Source of the DNA: Xanthomonas sp. CFBP 8443
GTDB taxonomy: Bacteria; Pseudomonadota; Gammaproteobacteria; Xanthomonadales; Xanthomonadaceae
Reading direction: 5' to 3'
DNA length: 64,000 nt
Assembly (NCBI RefSeq): GCF_025666195.1
Contig: NZ_CP102592.1
Coordinates: 1,798,001-1,862,000, forward strand
Made by a program: the position numbers and the translations under genes. This document shows positions 21,649 through 29,801 of the stretch, in pieces. Position 1 is the stretch's first letter. Each line of letters starts with the position of its first letter. The notes below the pieces were generated by a model. The model had not been told where the DNA came from and did not search any database. It worked only from the letters and a program-made list of their open reading frames with translations.

Positions 21649-21999
21649 GCGCGCGCTGGACGGCACACGTGTCGTGATCGTGGCGACGGCGCTGACCTGC
21701 GTCTATGTGGCATCGGTCTGGCCGCAGCAGGTCATGGTCATCACCGGGACGCGCACGAATGCCGTACGGCATCCTTGGACCACAATCGCTTCAGCAAACG
21801 CCTGCGGCTGCGAATGCGCGAGTCGAAGACGCTCGCGAGTGCGTCGCTATCCGCGAAAAATGCGTTGGCCGGGTGGATCGGCGCTGCGCCGAGCGTCGCC
21901 GGCGGCACGCCGGGGACGGCGGCGCCTCGCGGGCGCCGTCGTCGCTTTGCGGCGGCCGCGATCGCGCGCGCGGCCGTCGCATCTGTGGCGCCGCGCCGC
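21649..21999. other. Convergent intergenic region
   Basis: These 351 bp lie between the convergent J-domain and PhoX-like genes. Only a short GC hairpin (CGGCGCC/GGCGCCG, 21920-21938) without a T-run is seen. Open frames here are shadow-like, and no gene is supported. Confidence 0.5.
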
Positions 22000-23544
22000 C
22001 TACAGCGGCCCGCGCTCCCAAGGCCCGGTGATCGCCACGGTGATGCCCGGGGTCTGGATGTTGACGAACAGCGTGCGCGCCAGCGGATCCCAGCATGCGC
22101 CGCAGAACTCGCTGTCGCGGTAGTCGCCCTCGGCGACGGTCTTGCCGGCATTGGCCAGCTGGGTGGAGGTCAGCGCGATGTTGTTCTTGGCCAGGTAGAA
22201 CGATTCGCCGGCGCGGGTCAGGCCGATCAGCCGCGAGCCGGGGCCGTATGCATCCGGGCTTTCGCCGCCGTCCTCGCACAACACCACGCCGCCGCGCGCG
22301 CTGACGGTGACGTTGTCGGGGTTGTGCGCGGCCAGCTGGTCGCCGCTGACGAACAGCGCCTTGAGCCGCTGGCTCAGCAGGTCCAGTACCCACACCGCGC
22401 CATTGCCGCGGCCCTTGCGTCCCTGCGCGTCGGTGCCGGTGCTGGTGTCGACGATGAACATCTTGCCGTAGCTGTACCAGATGCCCTCGCCGCGGCTCAT
22501 GCGCAGCGCGCCTTCGCTCCAGGCCTGCGCGAACGGCCCGCTCAGGGTCTCGCCGGCGCCGATGTCGGCGAAGCCGCTCGGCGCGACGATGCTGTCCAGG
22601 TCCGGCTCGGGGATGTCCACCCACTCCAGGTCGAAACTCTGCCCGACTGCGGCCACGGTGAGGTCGGCGTTGCGGCGACCCTTGACCCGCGCCGCCTGCA
22701 GCCGGCCGCCGTTCTCCAGCGAACCGTAGCGGCCGCGGCGGTCGTTGGGGATGAAGCGGTACAGGCCGGCCTTGTTGCGGTCGTCCTCGGTCAGATAGAC
22801 GATGCCGGTGCGCGGGTCCACCGCCACCGCCTCGTGGCTGAAGCGGCCCAGGCCCTGCAGCGGACGGCCGCTGGTGCGCGCGCTATCCGGGTCCACCTCG
22901 AACACGTAGCCGTGTTTGCGGCCGCTGCTGGACACCGCATCGCTCTTGATCTCCTCGCAGCTCAGCCAGGTGCCCCACGGCGTCGGACCGCCCGCGCAGT
23001 TGACCAGGGTGCCGCCCAGGCTCGGCTCCAGGCGGTCCCAGCGGCCGTTGCGGAAGCTCAGCGTGGTGGTGCCGCCGCCGGCCGGCTGGCCGTCGCCGAC
23101 GATGCCGGTGTCGTACATCGCCGGCGCCCGGATCGGTGCGGTGGCGCCGCGTTCGTGGTTGCGGATCAGCACGTATTCCATGCCGTGGCCATAAACGCGT
23201 TCGTCGCCGCGACCGCCGCCGCGCGCGCGGCGCACCGCCACCACCGCCATGCCGTCGTGGCGATCGGGGCAGGGCTGGCCATCGTCCATGCGGTCGCCGC
23301 TCCAGGCGAAGGAGCGATAGCGGAAGCCGCGCGGCAGCTGCAGCAGTGGCAGCCCGGTGCTGTCGTCGGCGACGGGGGCGAGCGGGCCGTAGCGGCTCGG
23401 TACCGGCGACAGCTGCGCCGCGGCGGTGGCGGCGTGCGCCTGGCGCGACTGCAGCGCGCCCAGGCTGCCGATGGCGCCCATCGCCATCACGGCGGCGCTG
23501 CTCTTGAGGACGTGTCGGCGGGCGGGGTCGAAGACATGCATCAT
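22000..23544 (-). CDS. Tat-exported PhoX-like (DUF839) alkaline phosphatase
   Basis: A 514-residue protein of the PhoX/DUF839 group of calcium-dependent phosphatases. A twin-arginine leader (DPARRHVLKSSAAVMAMGA) predicts folded export. The mature part carries family-like motifs YVLIRNHERG, GGTLVNCAGGPTPWGTWLSC, RFSHEAVAVDP, GIVYLTEDDR and NPDNVTVSARGGVVLCEDGG. AGGAG precedes two adjacent ATGs (23544 and 23541). It is divergent from rlmH and convergent with the J-domain gene. Phosphatase activity is inferred from family only. Confidence 0.82.
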   Translation of the reverse strand: MMHVFDPARRHVLKSSAAVMAMGAIGSLGALQSRQAHAATAAAQLSPVPSRYGPLAPVADDSTGLPLLQLPRGFRYRSFAWSGDRMDDGQPCPDRHDGMAVVAVRRARGGGRGDERVYGHGMEYVLIRNHERGATAPIRAPAMYDTGIVGDGQPAGGGTTTLSFRNGRWDRLEPSLGGTLVNCAGGPTPWGTWLSCEEIKSDAVSSSGRKHGYVFEVDPDSARTSGRPLQGLGRFSHEAVAVDPRTGIVYLTEDDRNKAGLYRFIPNDRRGRYGSLENGGRLQAARVKGRRNADLTVAAVGQSFDLEWVDIPEPDLDSIVAPSGFADIGAGETLSGPFAQAWSEGALRMSRGEGIWYSYGKMFIVDTSTGTDAQGRKGRGNGAVWVLDLLSQRLKALFVSGDQLAAHNPDNVTVSARGGVVLCEDGGESPDAYGPGSRLIGLTRAGESFYLAKNNIALTSTQLANAGKTVAEGDYRDSEFCGACWDPLARTLFVNIQTPGITVAITGPWERGPL

Positions 23545-23734
23545 GCGGCTCCTGCTGGCTGAGGTGGCCCCGACCCTAGGCAGGCCGGCTAACGCGTGTA
23601 TGACATCGCGGTAGACAAATCCCGGCGCGGCTTCGCGCGGGAAGCCGGTGCCGTCATCGCTGGTTTTCCGGTTGAGCGAGGCCAAACACTGGCAGCCGCC
23701 TATGCGTGCGCCGCGCCGCCATCGGCACGGCGGC

Positions 23735-23740
23735 TATCAT
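23735..23740 (+). promoter_or_regulatory. -10 hexamer (TATCAT), predicted leaderless start
   Basis: TATCAT with six bases (GTGCCG) before the rlmH ATG at 23747; predicted start on the A of the ATG. This gives rlmH a promoter of its own, separate from rsfS. Confidence 0.5.
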
Positions 23741-23746
23741 GTGCCG

Positions 23747-24217
23747 ATGAAATGCCGACTCATCGCCACCGGCGAACGCGCGCCCGCCTGGGTCGCGCAG
23801 GGCTTCGCCGAATACCGCAAGCGCCTGTCGCACTGGCTGCCGCTGGAACTGGTCGAGATCGAGCCCGGGCTGCGCGGCAAGGGCCGCGATGCGCAGCGCG
23901 CGATCGAGGACGAAGGCCGCCGCGTGCTGGCGGCGCTGCCGAAGAACGCGCTGGTGGTGGCGCTGGACGTGCCCGGCAAGGCGCACAGTTCCGAGCAGCT
24001 GGCGCAGCGCATGGAACACTGGCGCGGGCAGGGGCGCGACCTGGCGCTGCTGATCGGCGGCCCCGAAGGCCATTCGCCCGAGGTGCTGGCCGTGGCCAGC
24101 GAATCCTGGTCGCTGGGGCCGTTGACCCTGCCGCACATGCTGGTGCGCCTGGTGGTGGCCGAGCAGCTGTACCGCGCCGCGGCGATGTTGGCCAACCATC
24201 CCTACCATCGCGCCTGA
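23747..24217 (+). CDS. rlmH: 23S rRNA pseudouridine-1915 N3-methyltransferase
   Basis: SPOUT-family methyltransferase that modifies pseudouridine 1915 of 23S rRNA in assembled ribosomes; 156 residues, full length. MKCRLIATGERAPAWV starts it; LLIGGPEGHSPEVLAVASES and LGPLTLPHMLVRLVVAEQLYRA form the knotted SAM site. In many gammaproteobacteria it lies directly behind rsfS; here 3.2 kb intervene. Confidence 0.96.
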   Translation: MKCRLIATGERAPAWVAQGFAEYRKRLSHWLPLELVEIEPGLRGKGRDAQRAIEDEGRRVLAALPKNALVVALDVPGKAHSSEQLAQRMEHWRGQGRDLALLIGGPEGHSPEVLAVASESWSLGPLTLPHMLVRLVVAEQLYRAAAMLANHPYHRA

Positions 24218-24422
24218 TCGCGGATCGCTGGCGCAATACCTCGCTCGATCGAGCGCAGGATCCCAATGGAGAAGGTCCGCTGCTGCCGGTTTGTCGGCAG
24301 TGCGATCGTTTGCCTGGCCGATCAGCGCGGCTGCGGACGCGCATGGCGCTGATCGCTGCGACGTCGTAAGCCGTAGCGCCGACATCGCAACCGCAGGCCA
24401 TGCCTCCGCCATCGACGCGCAC

Positions 24423-24450
24423 AAAAAAAGCCCGGGCTTGCGCCCGGGCT
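24423..24450 (-). terminator. Rho-independent terminator of the TonB-dependent receptor gene
   Basis: On the minus strand a 9-bp stem AGCCCGGGC/GCCCGGGCT with a four-base loop is followed by a run of T residues (A-run 24423-24428 on the plus strand). It lies 27 bp past the receptor stop. Confidence 0.85.
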
Positions 24451-24476
24451 TCTCGTGTACAGCGTAACGCGTTCGA

Positions 24477-27242
24477 TCAGTTGAACGTGTACTTGGCGCC
24501 CACCGTGAAGTAGCGGCCGACCGCGCCGCTGAAGTGCAGCGGGTTGTAGTTGACGCCGCCGTAGGTGGCCGGATCCAGCGGAGCGATCCGGTCGAACACG
24601 TTCTGCACCGATGCGTTCAGTTCGAACGCGTCGGTCACGTTCCAGCGGCCCGACATGTCGAAGGTGGTGAACGAGGCGATCTTCTCGACCGGGCTGCCGT
24701 CCGCGTAGAACGCCAGGTAGTCGCCGCCGCGACGGTCCTTGTTCTCGATGCTGTCGATGTAGTTGACCACGCCGCTGACGCTCCAGTTGCCCTGCTTCCA
24801 GGTGGTGCCGAAGTTGATGCGGTCCTGCGGGGTGCCGATGCAGTTGGTCACGTCGCAGTTGCCGTGGGTGCCGACGTAGTCGACCGTGGTGTCGCCTTCG
24901 GTCCGCTCGAACTTGAGCAGGTGGCTCCACTGCAGGTCCATTTCCAGCTGGCCCGGGCCGATCTCGAAGGTCTGGCGGACGTCGGCATCGACACCGCGCA
25001 CACGCGAGGAGTTGGCGTTCACGTACGCGGTGTTGACCGCCAGGATGGTGCCGCTGTTGGCCACGCCGCCGATGTTGTTGCTGTCGCGCAGCACGTTGCC
25101 GGAGGCGATCGCGTCGGCGGTGCTGCCCTGGGCGATCTCGTTGGTGCGCTTGATCTGCCACGCATCCACGGTCAGCGAGGTGCTGGCGGTCGGCTGCAGC
25201 ACGAAGCCCACCGAGTAGCTCTTGGACTCTTCCGGCTCCAGCGCCGAGTTCGGACGGGTGATGATCGCCACCGAACGCGCGGTGCACTCGTTGGCCGGAT
25301 CGATGGCGCAACGCACCGGATCGCGCGCGTTGGAGAACGCGGCCAGGCCGCCGTCGCCGTTCTCGGCCGGGTTCGGCGCGCGGAAACCTTCGGCGTAGCT
25401 GGCGCGCAGGGCGATCCAGTCGGTCGGGGTCCACTTCACGCCCAGCTTCGGCGTTGCCTTGCTGTCGCCGCTCTCGTACTTGTCGTAACGCACCGCCGCC
25501 GACAGTTCCAGCTGCTCCAGCACCGGCGCCGACAGCTCGGCGTAGGCGGCGTAGACGTTCTGGGTGCCGTCATAGGCCGAGTAGCCCAGGCCGATGATGT
25601 CGCCGATGTCGGTGAAGGTCTGCGGGGTCAGGCTGTTGCTGGTCTTGCGCCATTCGGTACCCAGCGCCAGGCCCAGCGGGCCGCCCTGCAGGTCGGCCAG
25701 GCTGCGCGACACGGTGAAGTCGAACATGTCCAGGCTGGACTTGGCGGTCGCGCTGATGGTCGGCGAGATGAAGTCGTACAGCGCCTGCGAGTTCAGGCTG
25801 GCGTTGTCGCCGATGCGCCAGGTGCCGGCCGGGCAGGCCGGGTTGCCCAGCACGCAGCGCACGGCGCTGTAGCGCAGGAAGCCGGTGCGCTTGTTGATCA
25901 GGTCGGTCCCCGAATGCAGGTAGGCGGTGTCGTAGCTCCACTCGCCCCAGTTGCCCTTGACCCCGACCAGGAAGCGGTTGAACTCGTTGGTGTTGTCGGT
26001 CACGCGCGGGCCCACGTCCCAGGCGCTGTAGCGCACGCGCGCGGCGGTGGGCAGCGGGTTGTCCGGATGGCCGGCGTAGAGCGTGGTGGCACCGGCGCCG
26101 CTGTTGGCGTTGACCGGGCCGCCGGGATAGCCCCAGCCGCCGGACACGCCGGACGGGGTGTTGGAGAACACGGTCTCCTTCTTCGAGTAGCCGATCTCGG
26201 TGTAGATCTCGCCGCCCTCGCCGAAGGCGAAGCTGGCGCGGGCGAACACGTTGACGTACTTCTCTTCCGGGCTCAGGTCGCGGTACTGCTGCGCCGGATC
26301 CCACAGGCAGCCCTGGGCCTGCGCGGTGGCATCGGTCTGGCCGGGGATGGTGGTCAGGCCGGCGCAGCCGGGCAGGGCGACCAGGTGGGCGGTGCTGTCG
26401 AACACCGAGCCGTTCGGGCCCACGCCGCCGGCAGTGCCGCCGCTGAGGTAGGCGCCGCCGAGGAACTGGGCGTCGGCGGCGTCGTAGCCGTAGCGGCGGA
26501 TGTCGCCGGTGCCGATCCACTTGCGGTCCTTGCGGTCGCTGATCTTGATCGCGTCGGACTTGCCCACGTCCAGGCTGAAGAAGGCGTTCCAGCCGTCGTT
26601 GGCGAGGTTGCCGGTACCGGCGGTCAGGGTGGCCTTGCGGGCATTGCCGTCGCTGTCGCCGGACATGCCGTAGGAGCCGCGCAGGATCGCGCCTTCGAAG
26701 TCGCTGCGCAGGATGATGTTGACCACGCCGGCGATCGCGTCGGAGCCGTAGATGGCCGAGGCGCCGTCCTTCAGGATGTCGATCCGCTCGACCGCGTCCA
26801 GCGGGATGGTGCTCAGGTCGGTGAAGACCTTCTGGCCGTCGTCGGCCAGGCCGTAGGTCGCCATGCGGCGCCCGTTCAACAGCACCAGGGTGGAGCCGGC
26901 GCCCAGGCCGCGCAGCGAGATGCCGGCGCCGCCGCCGGCGAAGCCGTTGCCGAAGCTCTTGGGAATCGAGCCGGCGCCGTCGGAGGTCAGGGTCTGCAGG
27001 TACTCGGCGACCGTGGACTTGCCGGTGCGGTCGATTTCCTGGCGGGTGACCACCTGCACCGGAGACGGGGTCTCGGTGTTGGTACGGGGAATGTTGGAGC
27101 CGGTGACGGTGATGCGGTCGAGGTTGGTCGCCGCCTCCTGCGCGAATGCGGCGGGGACGGCGGCAGCGGTGGCGAGGACGCCAGCGACGGACACGCAAAG
27201 GATATGGCGGCGGGTTGCACGCCGTTGGTTCAGGGTGTTCAC
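24477..27242 (-). CDS. TonB-dependent outer-membrane receptor
   Basis: A 921-residue outer-membrane transporter. The signal peptide ends at AVPAAFAQ; a TonB-box-like LDRITVTGS follows. The plug domain carries PSPVQVVTRQEIDRTGKSTV, ISLRGLGAGSTLVLLNGRR and VERIDILKDGASAIYGSDAI, and the barrel closes with GRYFTVGAKYTFN, a typical aromatic C-terminus. The start is GTG with AGGAGAGA upstream. The substrate is not deducible: no sigma/anti-sigma pair, siderophore or sugar genes adjoin it. A tonB gene lies upstream on the same strand, separated by a terminator. Confidence 0.93.
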   Translation of the reverse strand: MNTLNQRRATRRHILCVSVAGVLATAAAVPAAFAQEAATNLDRITVTGSNIPRTNTETPSPVQVVTRQEIDRTGKSTVAEYLQTLTSDGAGSIPKSFGNGFAGGGAGISLRGLGAGSTLVLLNGRRMATYGLADDGQKVFTDLSTIPLDAVERIDILKDGASAIYGSDAIAGVVNIILRSDFEGAILRGSYGMSGDSDGNARKATLTAGTGNLANDGWNAFFSLDVGKSDAIKISDRKDRKWIGTGDIRRYGYDAADAQFLGGAYLSGGTAGGVGPNGSVFDSTAHLVALPGCAGLTTIPGQTDATAQAQGCLWDPAQQYRDLSPEEKYVNVFARASFAFGEGGEIYTEIGYSKKETVFSNTPSGVSGGWGYPGGPVNANSGAGATTLYAGHPDNPLPTAARVRYSAWDVGPRVTDNTNEFNRFLVGVKGNWGEWSYDTAYLHSGTDLINKRTGFLRYSAVRCVLGNPACPAGTWRIGDNASLNSQALYDFISPTISATAKSSLDMFDFTVSRSLADLQGGPLGLALGTEWRKTSNSLTPQTFTDIGDIIGLGYSAYDGTQNVYAAYAELSAPVLEQLELSAAVRYDKYESGDSKATPKLGVKWTPTDWIALRASYAEGFRAPNPAENGDGGLAAFSNARDPVRCAIDPANECTARSVAIITRPNSALEPEESKSYSVGFVLQPTASTSLTVDAWQIKRTNEIAQGSTADAIASGNVLRDSNNIGGVANSGTILAVNTAYVNANSSRVRGVDADVRQTFEIGPGQLEMDLQWSHLLKFERTEGDTTVDYVGTHGNCDVTNCIGTPQDRINFGTTWKQGNWSVSGVVNYIDSIENKDRRGGDYLAFYADGSPVEKIASFTTFDMSGRWNVTDAFELNASVQNVFDRIAPLDPATYGGVNYNPLHFSGAVGRYFTVGAKYTFN

Positions 27243-27364
27243 AGTCTCTCTCCTAACTGGAAGCGCAAGTTTTGATTTCTAATTTTGCTAAAAGCGCCGG
27301 CTTATGAAGGCCGGCTGGCTCCCATCTAGGTGTATTTATCGTGAATGAATTGTGAATTTTGAAT
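27243..27364 (-). promoter_or_regulatory. AT-rich leader/promoter region of the receptor gene
   Basis: Strikingly AT-rich for this chromosome, with repeated TTTTGATTT/AATTTTG and TGAATTGTGAATTTTGAATT, and a GCCGGC hairpin at 27296-27315. It probably carries the receptor promoter and leader; exact -10/-35 boxes cannot be assigned. Confidence 0.45.
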
Positions 27365-27365
27365 T

Positions 27366-27400
27366 AAAAGGCCCCGGCGAGCGCTTCCGCCGCCGGGGCC
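27366..27400 (-). terminator. Terminator behind tonB
   Basis: Stem GGCCCCGGCG (27370-27379) with CGCCGGGGCC (27391-27400), then TTTT on the minus strand, 11 bp after the tonB stop. Confidence 0.8.
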
Positions 27401-27410
27401 GCGCCTACGT

Positions 27411-28082
27411 TCAACGGCCCAGTGAAAAATCCACCGGCACCAGCCCGTAAGCCTGAACCGGGGTTCCTTGCTGCAATGCAGCATGGAATTTCCAGCGCTT
27501 CAGCACCTGCTCGCGCGCGGCCTGGTCGAGGATCCGGTGGCCGCTGCTCTTGGCGATGCTGACCTCCAGCGGTTGGCCGTCGACGCCGACCAGCACGCGT
27601 AGCAGCACGCTGCCCTGCAGGCCGGCACGCAAGGCGTCGCGCGGGTAGGGCGGGGCCGGCGCGCGCAGGTACTGCAACTGCATGCCGGCCAGCGGTGCAC
27701 TGGACGGTCCGGGCGGCACGCTGGGTTCGGCCAGCGCAGGCGCCGGATCGGCGGTCGCCGCCAGCACCGGTGCCGGGCTCGCATCGACCAACGGCGCCTG
27801 CACCGGCAGCGGGGTCGGCACCGCGGTCGGCACCCGCGGCTGGGTCATGGGCCGCTTCTCGGGCTGCAGCGTGGGCTTCGGCGGCGCCGGGGTGATCGGC
27901 ACCACCATCGGCTGCTGCCAGCGCGGTTCCGCCTTGGTCTGTTCCTGTGGCGGCGTCACGTGCGAGAGCGGGATCAACAGCAGCAGCAAGGCGAGCAGGT
28001 GCAGGCCGATCGCGGCGCTGAGCGCCAGGATCCGGGACAGGTCGATGCCGAACGAGGGAGCGGGGAGTTGCGTGCGAACCAT
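27411..28082 (-). CDS. tonB: TonB energy transducer
   Basis: A 223-residue TonB protein linking the proton motive force to outer-membrane receptors. One N-terminal transmembrane helix (AAIGLHLLALLLLLIPL) is followed by a Pro-rich periplasmic spacer (about 45-130) and a C-terminal TonB domain with PPYPRDALRAGLQGSVLLRV and RWKFHAALQQGTPVQAYGLV. TGGAGG precedes the ATG. No exbB/exbD is adjacent. Proximity to the receptor suggests a dedicated pairing, though the terminator between them implies separate transcripts. Confidence 0.92.
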   Translation of the reverse strand: MVRTQLPAPSFGIDLSRILALSAAIGLHLLALLLLLIPLSHVTPPQEQTKAEPRWQQPMVVPITPAPPKPTLQPEKRPMTQPRVPTAVPTPLPVQAPLVDASPAPVLAATADPAPALAEPSVPPGPSSAPLAGMQLQYLRAPAPPYPRDALRAGLQGSVLLRVLVGVDGQPLEVSIAKSSGHRILDQAAREQVLKRWKFHAALQQGTPVQAYGLVPVDFSLGR

Positions 28083-28310
28083 GATCCACCTCCATGATGA
28101 TGTGCGTCTTGTGGACTTGCGGTACGACCAAACGCGCCAGCGCGGCGGACGGGGTCAAGGCGGCATCCGTCCGCGTCTCCGACATTGAGCCTGTTGCCCT
28201 CGATTTGGCAAGCGCCACCTCAGGGCAGCGCCGTGCGGGAGGTGCTGCCCTGCCGTGGCGGCCGCTCAGTGCCCGCATCGTGCGGGGCCGATGCCCGACG
28301 TTCGTGGTGC

Positions 28311-28345
28311 AGAAACGACGACGGCGCCCGCAGGCGCCGTCGTCG
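28311..28345 (-). terminator. Terminator behind the SIMPL gene
   Basis: Perfect 13-bp stem CGACGACGGCGCC/GGCGCCGTCGTCG with a four-base loop (28316-28345), followed by TTTCT on the minus strand; 20 bp past the stop. The rest of 28083-28310 shows no gene. Confidence 0.8.
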
Positions 28346-28365
28346 GAACACATGGACGGCAGGGG

Positions 28366-29103
28366 TTACTTGCCCAGTTCGAACACCACGTCCAGGTTGA
28401 CCGACACGCTGCTCTCGCCGGTCGCCACCGGGGTGCTGTCCATCTCCGCCTTCATCGCCATCGCGCGCATCATCGGCATCGGCCGCACGCCGCCGCCACC
28501 GCCTTCGGAGATGCTGACGATGCGGCGCACGCGCAGGCCCAGCGACTTGGCGTAGGTCTGCGCGCGGGCCTGCGCCTTCTTCAGCGCATCGACCCGGGCC
28601 TGGTCGTACAGCGGCTCCGGATCGTCGATCTCGAAGGTGGGGCCATTGATCTGGTTGGCGCCCTGCGCGGCCAGCGCGTCGAGCACCTTGCCCAGCTTGG
28701 CGATGTCGCGCACCTTGAGGTTGACCGAATTGCTGGCCTGGTAGCCGATGACCTGCGGCGCCTGGTTCTCGGCGTACTTGTATTGCGGGCTGAGGCTGAT
28801 GCCGCTGGTCTGCACGTCCTTGTCGGCGATGCCGGCGGCGCGGACCGCGGCCAGCACCTTGGTCATCTGTTCTGCGTTCTGGCGCATCGCCGCGGCGCTG
28901 TCGGTGGCCTGGGTGACCACGCCGGCCGACAGCGTGGCCACGTCCGGCGCGTGCCTGGCCTCGGCCTGGGCGGCGATGGTGAGCATGGTGCCGTCGGCGG
29001 GCACGGCATAGGCCGGCGCGGCGGGTTGGGCATGGGCGGTCATCGTGCCTCCTAGGGCGAGGGTCAGGGCCAGCAGCAGCGGACGGACGGACAGTGGACG
29101 CAT
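28366..29103 (-). CDS. Exported SIMPL (DUF541) domain protein
   Basis: A 245-residue exported protein of the SIMPL family (YggE/BP26 relatives), with a role in oxidative stress suggested for some members but not defined. A signal peptide ends at MTAHAQ; the domain follows ([68 protein letters not shown]). A Gly-rich turn and Met-rich stretch ([18 protein letters not shown]) near residue 200 could bind metal. AAGGAG lies before the ATG. Divergent from maf. Confidence 0.9.
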   Translation of the reverse strand: MRPLSVRPLLLALTLALGGTMTAHAQPAAPAYAVPADGTMLTIAAQAEARHAPDVATLSAGVVTQATDSAAAMRQNAEQMTKVLAAVRAAGIADKDVQTSGISLSPQYKYAENQAPQVIGYQASNSVNLKVRDIAKLGKVLDALAAQGANQINGPTFEIDDPEPLYDQARVDALKKAQARAQTYAKSLGLRVRRIVSISEGGGGGVRPMPMMRAMAMKAEMDSTPVATGESSVSVNLDVVFELGK

Positions 29104-29222
29104 CGGTGTTCTCCTTGAAGATGGGGCGAGGGTGTTGCCGCGACAATGAACGCGTCGTGATGCGTGCCGGGGTCGCGTGCATGGTGCCGGAATTAGCGAT
29201 CGTTCAGTCAGGCGTGCCGGGT

Positions 29223-29228
29223 TATCCT
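29223..29228 (+). promoter_or_regulatory. -10 hexamer (TATCCT), predicted leaderless start
   Basis: TATCCT with six bases (TCCGCC) before the maf ATG at 29235; predicted start on the A of the ATG. It would drive the maf-rng transcript. Confidence 0.5.
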
Positions 29229-29234
29229 TCCGCC

Positions 29235-29801
29235 ATGCTGTATCTCGCTTCCCGTTCCCCCCGCAGAAACGAACTGCTGACGCGCCTGGGCGTACCGTTC
29301 CGGATCCTCGATCTGGAGGTGCCGGAAGTGCGCGCGGCCGGCGAACCGGCGCAGGCCTACGTGCGCCGGGTGGCGCTGGACAAGGCGCGCGCCGGCATGG
29401 CGCAGCTCGGCGCCGCGGCGGATGCGCTGGTGCTCGGCGCCGACACCGAGGTGGTGCTGGACGATCGCGTGTTCGGCAAGCCGGCCGACGCCGACGACGC
29501 GGCGGCGATGCTCGCTGCGCTGTCCGGGCGCACGCACCAGGCGATGACCGCGGTGGCGTTGGTCGGCGCGGCGCGCGAGGAGGTGCTGCTGGTGCCGACC
29601 GCGGTCAGTTTCGCGGTCCTGTCGGCGCAGGACATCGCCGACTACGTGGCCAGCGGCGAACCGATGGGGCGCGCCGGCGCCTACGCGATCCAGGGCGGCG
29701 CCGAGCGCTTCGTCAGCCGTCTGGACGGCAGCTATTCCGGGGTGATGGGCCTGCCTCTGCACCAAACTTCCCACCTGCTGCGCGCCTTCGGAGTGCTTTG
29801 A
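29235..29801 (+). CDS. maf: Maf-family nucleoside triphosphate pyrophosphatase (YhdE type)
   Basis: House-cleaning enzyme hydrolysing non-canonical or excess nucleoside triphosphates (dTTP/UTP in YhdE); 188 residues. [20 protein letters not shown] carries the conserved Sx[22 protein letters not shown] the catalytic Asp, and [19 protein letters not shown] the C-terminal signature. Its stop overlaps the rng ATG by one base (TGATG), the same order as E. coli yhdE-rng. Confidence 0.95.
   Translation: MLYLASRSPRRNELLTRLGVPFRILDLEVPEVRAAGEPAQAYVRRVALDKARAGMAQLGAAADALVLGADTEVVLDDRVFGKPADADDAAAMLAALSGRTHQAMTAVALVGAAREEVLLVPTAVSFAVLSAQDIADYVASGEPMGRAGAYAIQGGAERFVSRLDGSYSGVMGLPLHQTSHLLRAFGVL

Noticed and set aside
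24534..27275. A 913-codon open frame on the plus strand opposite the TonB-dependent receptor gene
   Set aside because: Its product is His/Arg/Val/Gln-rich without domains, whereas the minus strand gives a full receptor with signal, plug and barrel. High GC removes stops from the antisense frame.
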